64,000 nt of DNA from Ascochyta rabiei (lineage: Eukaryota; Ascomycota; Dothideomycetes; Pleosporales; Didymellaceae): the NCBI RefSeq assembly GCF_004011695.2, contig NC_082409.1, forward strand, positions 2,046,001 through 2,110,000. Reading direction: 5' to 3'. Shown here in pieces: positions 32,944 to 44,010 of the stretch. How positions within the stretch are numbered: position 1 is the first letter of the stretch; each line of letters opens with the position of its first letter. Made by a program: the position numbers and the translations under genes. Below the pieces are notes generated by a model, which saw only the letters and a list, made by a program, of their open reading frames with translations, did not search any database and had not been told where the DNA came from.

Positions 32944-33439
32944 AATAACACTAAAAGAGAAGTAGCTAGTGCCTATTACTAACTTAAACTAGGATATAGA
33001 TATAACAAAGCATACCTATATAATATTTAGAAGGTAGATAATAATAGATGTATCTATAGCTACGTACAAATAACATAACACCTTCTACTTAGTTATAGAG
33101 AATACAGAAATATAAGGAAAATAATATAAGACAGCCTATAAGGATAAAGGCTTTTAATAAGACTACTACTACACACAACCTAAGGAATTCTAGCTACCCT
33201 AGCTTTTATTTTAGAGATAAGAGTAGGTACACGTAAGTAGTACCTATAATAAATAACAGATACCTAAAAACCTCTGTTAACCCCTTAGAGCATAGGCTCT
33301 TACTACAGGACTTTAAACACACATTTACTATCCCCTTTTACAAACACACTCCTTAAATTACTAGAGTAGCTTAACTGCTCTTGTCTTATATAGTCTCAGA
33401 CTTACACAGGACGTTAAACTTATCAATCAATCAATCAAT
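32944..33439. other. AT-rich right flank, no gene
   Basis: Strongly AT-rich and TA-rich sequence without open frames, similar in texture to the transposon interior. It may be a second, unrecognisable repeat relic. It ends in the TCAA microsatellite. Confidence 0.5.
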
Positions 33440-33448
33440 CAATCAATC
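33420..33448. repeat. Microsatellite (TCAA)n
   Basis: About seven perfect copies of the tetranucleotide at the border between the AT-rich island and the phosphotransferase relic. Confidence 0.95.
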
Positions 33449-33449
33449 C

Positions 33450-34526
33450 GTGTCATCTCGTATCCGACCTGGGTGCAAAAGCGCACCAGCTCTGCTCCGC
33501 ACTCCACATCGCCAGAGGCTCTGGCTACAGATTCTCCAGCAAGCTGAACGCACACGTTTCGACACTTGTCCCCGATGCCAAAACGCCGTGCGAAAGCAGC
33601 ACCCTGTACGCACGCGAAGAACCACGCTGCACCCACCCAGTCGACCAAGGTCCTTTCCCAGTCTGGAGGCTGATCAGGCGTCCCTGGAATACGTCGGGAG
33701 ATGATGTTCTTGAGCCCCGGATCTAAGGGCGTAGATACCCGCTTCCCATCGGTTCATGTCTCAGGGCTGGCTTGTACTCGGACAACAGCGTGTCTTGGTC
33801 CTCATGGAGCCGGTCGCCTTGTTGGAGACGACGCATCATAGCACATACCCCAACAGAGCGGACCACAGCCGGAGCAAAGCCCTCGTGAGTCTCGCATGGG
33901 CCAGACGACGCATTATAGCACATACCCCAACAGAGCGGACCACAGCCGGAGCAAAGCCCTCGTGAGCCTCGCATGGGCCAGACGACTGTCTGCAGCTTGT
34001 GCGAAACATGCCCATGTTACGGTCAACGGCCTGGCGATGAATTCGCCCATGGTACCCCTCGGACGCTAGAGACCGGAGTGAGCGGCACTGCTCCTCTAGC
34101 CTGGCGTAGAGCGCCATGCGTTCTTCCCTGGTAAAAGCGCTCCAGTCTTCATGGTTGAGCTCAAGCCCTTGGAAGAATTCCATCGCCGTGATGGTCTGGG
34201 CAGGCCCATTGATCGCATGCCCAGCGCACGCCTTGTACACCCTGGGCACCTACGGACCTGAGGCTTCTCTGCAAGACAGACGAGGCTCTCTGCTTTCCTC
34301 CTGTGCGATAGCCAGACTTTTCCTCGGTTTTTCTTTTCTTTCCATCCTGCTGCTTACCTCGACCATTCGTTGCGGCGCACCCATCTCGGAAACCGTGTCC
34401 CGAACTCGGAATCCAGTTCGTCCTCAGTCTGGCATGAGGTGTGTTTTCAACCGCGGCTTTCTCAATCTCCTCGGCTGGAGGCTCCGCGGGGCAATTGTCC
34501 GCAATGTACGGAATCCAACATACCAT
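33450..34526 (-). pseudogene. Aminoglycoside-phosphotransferase-like (APH) gene relic
   Basis: The best fragment (34249 downward) reads MPRVYKACAGH, TAMEFFQGLEL, HEDWSAFTREERMALYARL and EEQCRSLRSLASEGYHGRI, which follows the hinge and following helices of fungal APH/choline-kinase-like proteins. Further down come MFRTSCRQ, a MRRLQQGDRLHEDQDTLL helix, and in another frame LKNIISRRIPGTPDQPPDWE then RTLVDW, the region that normally carries catalytic and metal-binding residues. Frames change at the 77-bp tandem duplication (33826-33979) and near 33725 (a TAG). An N-terminal piece (EEIEKAAVENTPHARLR) lies in a third frame near 34470. The HGD-type catalytic loop is not recognisable. The relic is not AT-biased like its neighbours. 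Confidence 0.5.
33826..33979. repeat. 77-bp tandem duplication inside the APH-like relic
   Basis: Two copies, 33826-33902 and 33903-33979, starting AGACGACGCATYATAGCACA; the next AGACGAC starts a third, unfinished unit. The copies differ by C/T changes only at the positions noticed (GCATCATA/GCATTATA and GAGTCTC/GAGCCTC). Confidence 0.95.
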
Positions 34527-35458
34527 TATTACATCTAGCTAGCAAAAGCAGAGTCCTATCTATAGCTATTAGTGCAATGCAGAGGAAAAGCAGAGGCTGA
34601 GTAAGTCCGACTTCGGAGGTTTTCTGCGCTTTACGCTAATTGGCGGATGTCTTCTCTCTTTGTTATCTGCGATAGTGTCTGTGCGCGCTCTTATTAAACA
34701 TCTATAGGCGTTTCTGCATAAGACCTACTGCACTAGCTATAGGACTCTACTTTTACCAGAAACTATAGTATATTAACATAAGCTCTAGCGTGTTAACTAA
34801 GCTAAGCTAATGTAAGTCAAGTCAAGTCAAGCTAAGCTGAGCTAGGCTAGGCTAGGCTAGGCCAGGCTAGGCACAAATGTAAAGCACCAGTCTCGCTCGG
34901 CCCCTCTACGTTCCGTTTCCTTCCTGCACCGTAGCTACGATATTCCAAACTTCCCTGTATTTAAGTAGTATAAAGGTATAAGGAGAGTTATTCTTAGACC
35001 GCTAGTTTTTAAGTATTCTTTCGTACAAGACCTATAGGAATAGAAGAATCTCCGTGTTACCTATCCTGGTGCTCCCATACACCTCGTAGCGGATACACAC
35101 GCATTCTGGAGCCTTCTATTATCCTGTGTCATTACAGGCATAAATAGTAGCAGAAACAAAGTGAATAGCTAAAGTAAAAGCTAGTTAGACAGAATAATGC
35201 AGAGGTGTAGTATGTATATATAAAAGGTGATTAGATTTTGTAGACTTGTGATTGCTTGCTGCAACGTTTGTGGTTGGACGAGCAGGCCAACGGGCAATGG
35301 TTCGACTAGGACTAGGACTAGAACTAGAACTATGGGTGACTATAATTATAGCTGTACAACTACAACAAGGCGTGCTCCGTAACGCCGGTCCTTTGAGACG
35401 GGGGTGGGTATCAATGAGGTTGTGTGGTGTGGTGTGATGTGATGTTCCGCGGAGCGTA
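34527..35458. other. AT-rich gene-free stretch with pentanucleotide repeats
   Basis: Non-coding. At 34797-34872 short arrays of GCTAA, GTCAA and GCTAG units follow each other. The 3' UTR of the minus-strand SYLF gene ends somewhere in the right part. No transposon ends were found. Confidence 0.5.
34797..34872. repeat. Compound pentanucleotide microsatellite
   Basis: Successive runs of CTAAG-, TCAAG- and CTAGG-type units, probably derived from each other by single transitions. Confidence 0.8.
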
Positions 35459-37493
35459 TTAAAAAGCGCCCGGGACACTCTTCAGAGGCGACTCGGGCAG
35501 CGGGGGGAAGGCGTCGTGCTGCTCAGGCGCATCGTACTTCTCCAGCGCATGCTCCTCTGACGCGTCTTTCTCCAGGGTGTCCTTCTCTGCATCCTTCTCC
35601 AGCGCCTCGGCGGGCTTGGGCTGGAAGCGTGCGCTGACGTGTGCCAGGCCCTCGCCCTCGACGCTCGACAGGCTACTGGTGGAGTCGCCGTGACGGAGCG
35701 AGGGGGTCGAGACGGGGCTGGGCTTCTCTTCGGCGCAGCGCTCGGTCGAGGCCTCCGAGGTCGTCGAGTTGCGGTTCCTGCTGTTGCGGAATGGGTTGCG
35801 CGGGGGTAGCACCGGGGCGACTGGTTTCGCGACCTGGATGATGCGAGCGCGGTTGATGACCTGGGGTGCAGTGGCTTGGTGGACTTCGTGGATGACAATG
35901 TCCTCTTCCTCGTCCTCGTCCTCGTCCTCGGACTCGGACTCGGAGTCGAGATCTTGCGAGATGTCGTCCACCTTGCTTTCTGCGTGGTTATCCGCCTCGC
36001 CTTCTGCGTGCTGGTCATGGCCAACTTCGACGGACCTCTGCAGCGGGCTGCTCGGTGCTGGCTGCTCGATGGGCTCGGGCGCGACCTTCTTCAGCGGTGT
36101 AGCCTCGTGCACCTTTGTTTCTGGAATGTCGGCTAGCGGCGGCGACGGCGTGCGTGCAGAATGCGATTGTGGCGGGGTGCGCGGTGGCAGCGGAGGCGGC
36201 ATTTTGGGGGTCGGGGTGATGGGCGTGGAGGGAGCCAGATCGGTTTGAGTGCTCACGTCCGCATAGCTGGTTTGCGTGCTCGAGTCTGTGTAGTTGCTTG
36301 GAGGCCGCGATCCTCCCAGGACGCTGCTCAGCGTGCTCGTGCGCCAGCTCGAGCGTCGGCTCGGTGCCAGGCTCGCTGCTATGCTCGACCTGTCCGTGCT
36401 CTTCCTGAAGGTGGAGAAGATGGGGCTGGTGGGACTGGGGCGGAACTCGAACTGCTCGCTCGTCGGGCGGTTGTGTGTACCGGCTTCTCGAATCTCCAGG
36501 CCGGCGGACTGCAGAGCTAGCAGGCCGAAGGGGTCCGGGTCGTCTTCAGCGGGTATGCCAAAGGCCTTGTCTTCTGGCGTGATGGGTGCTCTGACCTCGA
36601 AGTCGGCGGGGGCGGCTTCGTCTGGGATGAGAGACTCGTCCACGTCGGTGTCGCCTTGGGCAGACCTGAGTGTCTCCATGAGCCTCTTCAGCTCGTAGGG
36701 TGGATGGCGGACTTTGCCGGCCAGGATGTCCTTGACGCCGATGCGCTCGCCGTAGAAGCGCTCGTTCTCGTCGGTGCGCTCGATGACGATGGTGCCGTCG
36801 AGCTGCAGGCCGGCGTAGAAGCCGCGCGACTTGATGTAGGTGAAGAGAGGCGACTGGCGCTTGTGGAGTTCGGTGTCGATGATGCCGCCGACGCCTGCAG
36901 GCCCGGCGACAGCGCTGATTTCGCCTCCCAGGGTGCAGCGCACGGACTGGAAGGCGTCCAAGGCCTTTTGCGAATTGATGACGATGACGCAGTCGTAGAT
37001 GTCTACGCCGACGAGGAAGCCGACGCCGACGGTGTGCATCATGATGCCGGAGGGAGGCGACCATGTTCCGTCTGGTGTGCGGGCGACGAGGATGCCGGCG
37101 CCGCCGCTGCCCGAGACCCAGAGGCCGGTGCGCATGGTGGTGAAGATGCAGAGGCCTTTGGCGTTCTTGATGACCTTGGAGGGAATCTTCTTGAGCACCT
37201 TTTGCTTTGCGGTTGGGCCAGGGGTGGCTGTGGGCCGGTCCTCGTCCTGGTAGAAGCCATCCTCTGGGGTGTGGTCAGCAGGGTGAGCGAGTGGGGACAA
37301 GGGCAGCGGACTCACTGCAGAAGCTCTTCAGGATGCGGGCGGCCTTGTCGGACTCGATGTCGAGGGTGGTGGGCCAGAAAGCCTCGGAGCCGACCTTGTT
37401 GGACAGGCGGTTGACGGGGGCGCCGAGCTTGTCGACCCAGGTGTAGACCTTGTCGAAGCCAGCCTTGCTGGAGGTCTTGGCCTTGGAGAACAT
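35459..37493 (-). CDS. SYLF-domain (Ysc84/SH3YL1-type) protein, 660 aa
   Basis: Exons (minus) 37316-37493 and 35459-37263; intron 52 nt (37264-37315, GTGAGT, CTGAC branch, CCCAG), phase 1, giving ILKSFCKDGFYQDED. Residues about 25-235 form the SYLF domain: AARILKSFC, IPSKVIKNAKGLCIFT, GLWVSGSGGAGILVARTPDG, WSPPSG, GFLVGVDIYDCVIVIN and GPAGVGGIIDTEL are all present. The domain binds membranes and actin in yeast Ysc84, which works at cortical actin patches with Las17 in endocytosis. Unlike Ysc84 there is no C-terminal SH3 domain. Instead a 400-residue Ser/Pro-rich tail carries PPPLPPRTPP and VLPPRNPF, proline motifs that SH3 domains could bind, and a Glu/Asp run. It diverges from Nup85 across 1.4 kb. 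Confidence 0.88.
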
Positions 37494-38870
37494 GCCTCGG
37501 GCGGTTGGGTTGCGGGCAGGGCAGTGTCTCAGCAGGTGGGCGGGCAGGGATTCGTAGACATTACAGCATCAGGCATTGAAGCGCGAGTGGTAGGGCGAGA
37601 GGTGGGCAAGACAAGGCGCAGACAGGGCCGAGGGGCGAGGGCAGAGTAATAGAAGGTAGAGGGCAAAGTAATAGAGGGCAGAGTAATAGAGGGCAGAGTA
37701 ATAGAGGGCAGAGGGGTAGGTCAGACGGCGGGCAGGTCTGACGGCGGGAAGGCCGTTTTTGACAGTGGTCGCAGTGGTCGAGGTGGTCGAGGTGGTCGAG
37801 GTGGTCACGTCAGAGGGCAGAGGTCAGAGGTCATAGGTCATGGCCGGCGACGGGCGGAGTGGCTGGCGGCGGGCAGGCGGCGGACAATCGGCAGGTGGAC
37901 AGGGCTGGTGACGAAGCGATGGAGTGATCAGCGACAGGCCGCGTGCTGCCGGGTGCGTTTGTATATGCAGTACCTTGGTAGGTGCGGTGCTGCAGAGGTG
38001 CGAATGAGTGCGTCAACGGTCGAGGGTCGAGGGTCGACGGTCGACCCCTGCTGGCCACGACAGGCCGAGGGGCGAGAGTCGAGGGCGAGATGCTTCATTT
38101 CCGCTTTCATGCAGCACTCATGCAGCACTGGGCAGCGAGCGCTCGAAAAAGAAAGTGGAGACGGCGCGCGCTGATCCGGCTGGATTGCGCGGCCAGCCAC
38201 CAGCCCGGGCTTGAAGAAAGCTACTGTGTACCTGGGACAGAGATGCAGCGGACGCAGGCTTGGTGGGGCTGGGCATGTGCCGGACGCTGGAGGCCGAAGC
38301 GGCCCACGTGCGCGGCAGCAAAAGGGTGGGCAGGAAGCATACGTGCGCGGAAAGGATATACTATCATCTATTCCATGTACATACTACATGGTGGTGGCAT
38401 AGGTATACCTCGCCTAGCTCAGCAAAAGGAAGCAAAGGTGGGCGTCAGTAAAAGGAAGCGCCCACTTGCGGGCGGCCTGTGGATCGTTGCGCGACGAGGC
38501 CAAGGTGAGCCAGGCGAGGCAAGGCGGGGCGGGGCGAGTGGGAGCGGGAAAAGGTATCGCCGTGCCGAGGGCATGTGTCGGTCCGTCGGTCGGTCTGCAG
38601 CCTTGGGTGCCAAGCAGCTGCGGCGCGTCACTGCGGCTAGCAACAAGTTTGCTTGCATGCTGTCAGGCTGTCAGCAGCACCTTGGGCGCGACGGGAAGGA
38701 GAGCAGCCACACGCACTGCACCAGCTATTGCACCAGTGATTGCACCAGATGCATCGTCTCCACCGCGATTGAGCCACACGCACTGCGCCTGCCCTGCCTG
38801 CCCTGCCTTGTTTCGCGCCTCGACAACTCCCTCCTAGCTCTGTTGTCGCGCATCCCCAACCACAACCACC
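37494..38870. promoter_or_regulatory. Shared divergent promoter region with short tandem repeats
   Basis: The 1.4 kb between SYLF (minus) and Nup85 (plus). It has a 15-bp repeat GGCAGAGTAATAGAG in about four copies (37640-37715), a GGTCGAGGT array (37775-37806) and GGTCGAG/GGTCGAC units (38018-38046). A 336-codon open frame at 37982-38992 overlaps the Nup85 start in another frame and is judged non-coding. Confidence 0.5.
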
Positions 38871-41800
38871 ATGTTTCGAGTGCCCTCGTCGACGCCGCCC
38901 TCGACCCCCGGCCGCTCCTCGCGCTTCAACGGGCCCACGACGACGCCCGCAGGCCCGCCGCCCGACGAGTCCTACCGCGCCTACGACGTTGACAAGCCCT
39001 ACTACGGTAGCTTCCCAGAGAGCTCCCCGCCGCGACACGGCCTGTTTGAGGGCACTGGCTCAGGAAATATAGGTACCACCACCTTTGGCAGGCCCGGCTC
39101 CGGCCAGCGCAGCCGCCCTACCAGCCGCCCGGCCAGCGGCGCCTTTGGCAACAGCTTCCACCTCCCCAGCAGCCCCCCGCACCAGCCACTGCACCGAGAC
39201 GACGAGCGGGAACACCACGATGATGACCACATGGACGGCGAAGAGGGGGAGGAGGAGGAGGAGGAGGAGGAGGAAGACGACGACGATGATATGGACGACG
39301 ACGACGACAACAACGACTACTACGAGCAGGACCAGCTGGCCGCACAGCGCCGCCCAAAGACAAACAGCCGCCTGTCGCACTCGGTCGTCTCCCGCACAAG
39401 TACCACCGACCTCGAGCCCGGGCCCACGCTCGTCCGACCAGGCGCAAAGCAGACGCAGTTCGACCTCGTCGCCCTGGCAAAGGGCCTCGCACCCAACGCC
39501 GACCGCGCCGACCGCGCCGCCCTGCAAGAGCCGGACAGCGTGATACTCGACACGGAGCGCGTGCTGCAGCGAGTACACGACTCCCTCCACTCCGACACCC
39601 CCGACACACGAGCAGGCGTCCTCGGAGAGGCCGCGCGCGACCTGGTAGCCCTGTGGCACTCGGCCGCCAACACCTCCTCCAACTCGAGCCTGTCGTCCAG
39701 CCGCTCGGGAGGCTCAGTGGGCCTGTCCCACGCCAGCCGCCTAGCCAGCCTGCTGCTCAACATCCACCACCCGCCCCCCGTCGGCCACAGCCAGCGCACC
39801 TCTGCACTCTCCCTCGTCCCGCGCCCCGACTCACAGCAGTACACGCCCGTGCCCAAGCTCCTGCTCCACTGGCTGAACCACACCTACTCGGCCGTCTCCG
39901 AGGTCGAGCTGGTCCTGAAGGAGACACGCGGCTACTCGAGACACCACTCGTTCTGGGAGGCCGTCCAGGCTTCGGCTGTCCGTGGCAACTTCGGTCACAC
40001 CCTGCAGCTGCTGCAGGGCGCCAGCCTCGACGTGGCAGAGTCAGCACAGAACGACGGCCTTGGCGACCACGGATACACGGGCTCGCATCTCAGATACGCA
40101 AACGAGGCCGTTCGCTCGGCCATCAGCCTCCTACGCGAGTGTCCCGCTGTCGCCTCCGACGACTGGGACGTCAAGGGCCAGGACTGGAGCATCTTCCGTT
40201 CGCGCGTACACCACGTCTACAACGACCTCCAAGAACTCGCAGAGGGAGACAGCGTAAGCCGGCACGGCGTATCGCAGCCCTTCCAGGCACCCCACTTCGG
40301 CATCTCTCACTCCCAGGCAAGCTTCCAGCTCAGCGTGTCGAGCCGCAAAGCCGAGAGCAGGGTCCCATGGTCCGTCTACGAAGAACTGCGCAGGCTGTAC
40401 CAGCTCCTGCTCGGCAACGAAGAGGAGATTCTCGCAATCTCGGCAGACTGGATCGAGGCCGTCCTGGGGCTGACCATTTGGTGGGACGGCGAAGAGGACG
40501 ACCTCGCACACGGCAGCTTTGCCGCCAGCCGCCGATCGCTGATGCGATCCCAGCGCCTTCGCTCTGTGGATGTCACGCCACTCACCGCATACTGCCAGCG
40601 CCTGTCCTCCTCGTTTGCTGCCGTGGTGCAGAACAGCGACGAGGAGTTCAGCGTCAATGTCACGGACCGCTTCGAAGTCGGTCTTGCCTGCGTCCTCGAC
40701 GACAACATCGAGGGCGTCTTGCACATTCTCCGCGCATGCTCGCTTACGGCCGCCTCGGCCGTCGCCGAGGTGGCCAGCGCTGGGGGGTGGTACAAGCCAA
40801 CACGCGGCCTTGTCGGCGGATTTGATCGCAGCGATCTCATGGTCCTGAGCTACAACGAACAGACCCGCACCGGCGCCACCAAAGACGACCTGCAGATCGC
40901 CTACGCCAGCGCCCTGTCGACCAAGCGCACAATCACAAGCCACGACGGGCGGACATCGAAAGAGGGCTGGGAGCTCGCCGTGCAGGTGCTGTCAAGACTC
41001 GACGACAGCTTCACAGCGAGTCAACGGATGGAAAGCATCATCAACGACCTCCCGCTAGACTCGGCCGATCAAGTCGACAAAATCACCCAGCTATGCCACA
41101 ACATGAACCTCCAGTCCCAGGCCGTCAGCATTGCCTTGGTAGGTGGTTTGTCTCTTCCAGCACCAACACAATGCTAACACGTGCAGAAATTCGCCGACCA
41201 CCTCCGCGCGAACACGCAAAACTACGGCGACACCCTCCTCTACTACGCACGCGCCCACAACACCTCCAAGATCCAAGAGGTCCTCCGCGTCCTCGTCGCT
41301 CACTGCCTCATCAAATCGATCGCCTACCCGCCCCTTGTCGACCTCGACACCTCCCTCAACTCGCTCATCACCTCGCCCAAGCAGACGCTCACCAAACTCG
41401 CCACCCAGGACGCGGAAGCAGCCTCGATCCTGTCCAGCCAGCTCAGCGGCTACGCTACCATCCGCAAGTTCTACGACCTGCGCGACGAAGAAGTGCTGCT
41501 CAAGCAGGGCGACAAGCCAAGCCACCGGCCCATGGCTCGGAAACGCGCCGCCGCAAACGCCCTCATGGTCATCATCTCGAGCGCCGCGTCGAGCATCCAG
41601 GGCGGCCTGTACGACGCCGAGATGGAGACGGTCGTCCAGGTCGACGTGCTGCTCCCCCTGCTAGGCGAGGCGCTCGTCTTCATCAGCCAGCCCAAGCGTA
41701 CGCTCACTCTCCGCCACCTGTGCGACCTCCTCGCCGTCATCGAGGACTTTGAAACCACAGGCGCCCTCCTCCACAACCAGTGCGAGGAGGTCCTGCGCAC

Positions 41801-42110
41801 CACCCTCGCAGCCGCCCACGGCGACCCCAAGCTCCCCACTCCGCACGCCCTCCTGCAGAAATCCGCCTCCGCCCTCTCCGCCTCGTCGTACTCGCTCATC
41901 GGCAGCCAGGACTTCTCCCAGGACGGCCAGAGCACCGACTCCAGCACCGTCCTGGTCAAGAGCGGGAAGCCAGACGACCCACCGCGTGGCTGGGACTGGC
42001 GCAGAGCCTTCCCCAAGGGCGCGACAGGCGGGCAGATCTTGAGTGTCTTGCGCTTAGGTATTAGTAGGGAGGTGGCGAGGTGTTTTGCCGAGGGCGAGGT
42101 TGTTGCGTAG
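38871..42110 (+). CDS. NUP85: Nucleoporin Nup85 (1063 aa)
   Basis: Exons 38871-41138 and 41187-42110; intron 48 nt (GTAGGT, TGCTAAC branch, GTGCAG), phase 0, giving AVSIAL|KFADHLRANTQNYGD. The first 200 residues are disordered (Ser/Pro-rich start with MFRVPSSTPPSTPGRSSRF, then a Glu/Asp/Asn run near 124-151). The remainder is an all-helical solenoid with Nup85 family strings: PKLLLHWLNHTY, HSFWEAVQASAVRGNF, VYEELRRLYQLLLGNEEEIL, DWIEAVLGLTIWW, VLHILRACSLTAASAVAEVA, and the C-terminal RGWDWRRAFPKGATGGQIL. Nup85 is a Y-complex scaffold subunit of the nuclear pore. The last 20 codons and the 3' UTR are copied twice more downstream. GC content is markedly higher than in the flanks. Confidence 0.85.
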
Positions 42111-42550
42111 GGGATAATAAGTAGATGTAGTTATAGTTGAGAGATGGTATACTTTACTAGACTAGACTATTATACACAACTATAAACACCTACTACACTC
42201 TACTTTCTATATTACACTTAGGTATTAGTAGGGAGGTGGCGAGGTGTTTTGCTAAGGGTGAGGTTGTGGCGTAGGGGATAATAAGTAGATGTAGTTATAG
42301 TTAAGAGATAGTATACTTTACTAGACTAGACTATTATATACAACTATAAACACCTACTACACTCTACTTTCTATATTACACTTAGGTATTAGTAGGAAGG
42401 TAGTACTGTAGTAAGGTGTTTTGCTAAGGGTGAGGTTGTGGCGTAGGGGATAATAAGTAGATGTAGTTATAGTTACAAGATGGTATACTTTACTAGACTA
42501 GACTATTATATACAACTATAAACACCTACTACACTCTACTCTCTAATCTA
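42053..42550. repeat. Three tandem copies (about 164 bp) of the Nup85 gene 3' end
   Basis: Units start CTTAGGTATTAGTAGG at 42053, 42217 and 42381. The first holds the last codons and stop of Nup85 plus 3' flank; the second and third are non-coding copies. Changes between units are mostly transitions (for example GCCGAGGGCGAGG in unit 1 and GCTAAGGGTGAGG in units 2 and 3); unit 3 also has a small insertion (GTAGTACTGTAGT). Confidence 0.92.
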
Positions 42551-43089
42551 TCCTATACTAGAGTAGTGTTAGTACAGAACTAGCCCTAGCTTATAACGCG
42601 TTGCGTAGTAGAGGGAGTATGTAAAGCAAGATTCCTACACCTCAGGAACCCGAACCACGTTAATTAGGATAGAAATAACAACGTAGATACAGATTAAACG
42701 CAATGCAAAACGCTGCAGCGTTCTAGAAGCTTACTGCTAAGACGTATAGAGAACGAGGTGGATTACAATATACTAGCTATCTAGGTTAATGGTTTGGGCA
42801 TTTTGGTACATGCAGGGGAGTACTTGCTTACTGTGTGATGTTCTACTCTGCTCTACTCTGTACTACGCGTTGCGGTAAGATAGTAGGTAGATTGATAGTG
42901 TGTGTTGGAATGCGGGTTAGTGATAGAGATGAAGGTGGAGATGGAGATAGAGACAGGAATAGAGAGGGAGATGAGGATTGGTGTAGGCGCTGTAGTCTTA
43001 CAAGTAGGTTGGTTCTTAACACCGCGCATAGGGAAAGAAGGTAAGGAAACGCCGGATATAAGTTCAATGATTTAAACAATCAGATGATT

Positions 43090-44010
43090 AGATAGCTGAA
43101 ATGAGATGGTGCTGCAATCTATCTCGTGATACATGTTGCGGATGTAGTACGGCGGGCTGGGTACAGTTGAGTTGAGTGACAGACCAATCCGATCTGATCC
43201 CAGCTCCTAAACTTCCCATCCGCTTGGAATCTAGCTTGGATGTAGACACAGCGTTTGATTCAACACAGCTCGACGCAGCGTACCCCTAACAACGATGCGC
43301 CTGTGAAAGTAAGGCGAACTCCCCATGTCCATCCGAAATTCATTGATTGAACGAAATGGTACTGGAGTCTGCTACACTCTGTGATACGCGTTGCAGACTC
43401 GGTGTAGCAATCTAGTCACAGTCTAACTCATTAAACTTGAAATCACCTTGAAATCCAGCCCCAAACATTCAATTTGATTCCTCTCAACTCAACATGATTT
43501 GACGCAACTTCGCCCCAATCACCAAGCTCACGTGAGAGATGCAGAGAATCACCCCCGAGATGTTCATCTGAGATTCGTTGGTTGAAACGAGGTGGCGTGG
43601 TGATCTGGGTATCCTGCCTCGTGATGCGGGTTGCGGACTGGAGATGGTGGTTTGGTCACCGTCTAATTGAATTCGGACTTTTGTTGGCTTTTGGTCCAGC
43701 TTAGATGGAGATGCAGATGTGGGATTGATGGATCTTGACGTTGTTGACTCGATCAACTCGATCAACTCGATCAACTCGATCAACTCGATCAACTCGATCA
43801 ACTCGATTCAATTAATTCAACTCAACACAACTTGACACAATTCGATTCAACTCAACACAACTCATCCCCAACAATTAAGCGTCTACAAGCGAGGCGTAAC
43901 TAAACACCTCCAAATGTTAATCTAAGAGGCCAAGATTTAAACGGGTTGGGATGAAGCGGCGCTGGATTTCATACTGTAACACACGTTGCAGACTTGAGAT
44001 AGCAGCGAAG
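43090..44010. repeat. Degenerate tandem repeat, about 240-350 bp per unit, four units
   Basis: Recurring marker: a CTGNAATC/CTGGAGTC segment, then TCGTGATACNNGTTGCGGAC-like strings, at about 43125, 43380, 43620 and 43975. Between them come TCAACTCAACACAACTCGAC-like runs and AATTGATTGAACGAAATGGT-like strings. Unit length varies and identity is modest. Confidence 0.6.
43747..43808. repeat. 9-bp microsatellite (ACTCGATCA)n
   Basis: Six perfect copies and a partial seventh, inside the degenerate repeat. Confidence 0.95.

Noticed and set aside
36656..37414. 252-codon plus-strand frame
   Set aside because: Antisense to the SYLF domain, GC-rich shadow with no domain.
37982..38992. 336-codon plus-strand frame before Nup85
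   Set aside because: It runs through short tandem repeats, overlaps the Nup85 start in another frame and shows no family content.
39060..39659. 199-codon minus-strand frame rich in Val
   Set aside because: It is the reverse of the acidic GAG/GAC repeat in Nup85.
43747..43808. Regular 9-bp repeats considered as a CRISPR-like array
   Set aside because: There are no spacers; it is a simple microsatellite in a eukaryotic genome.
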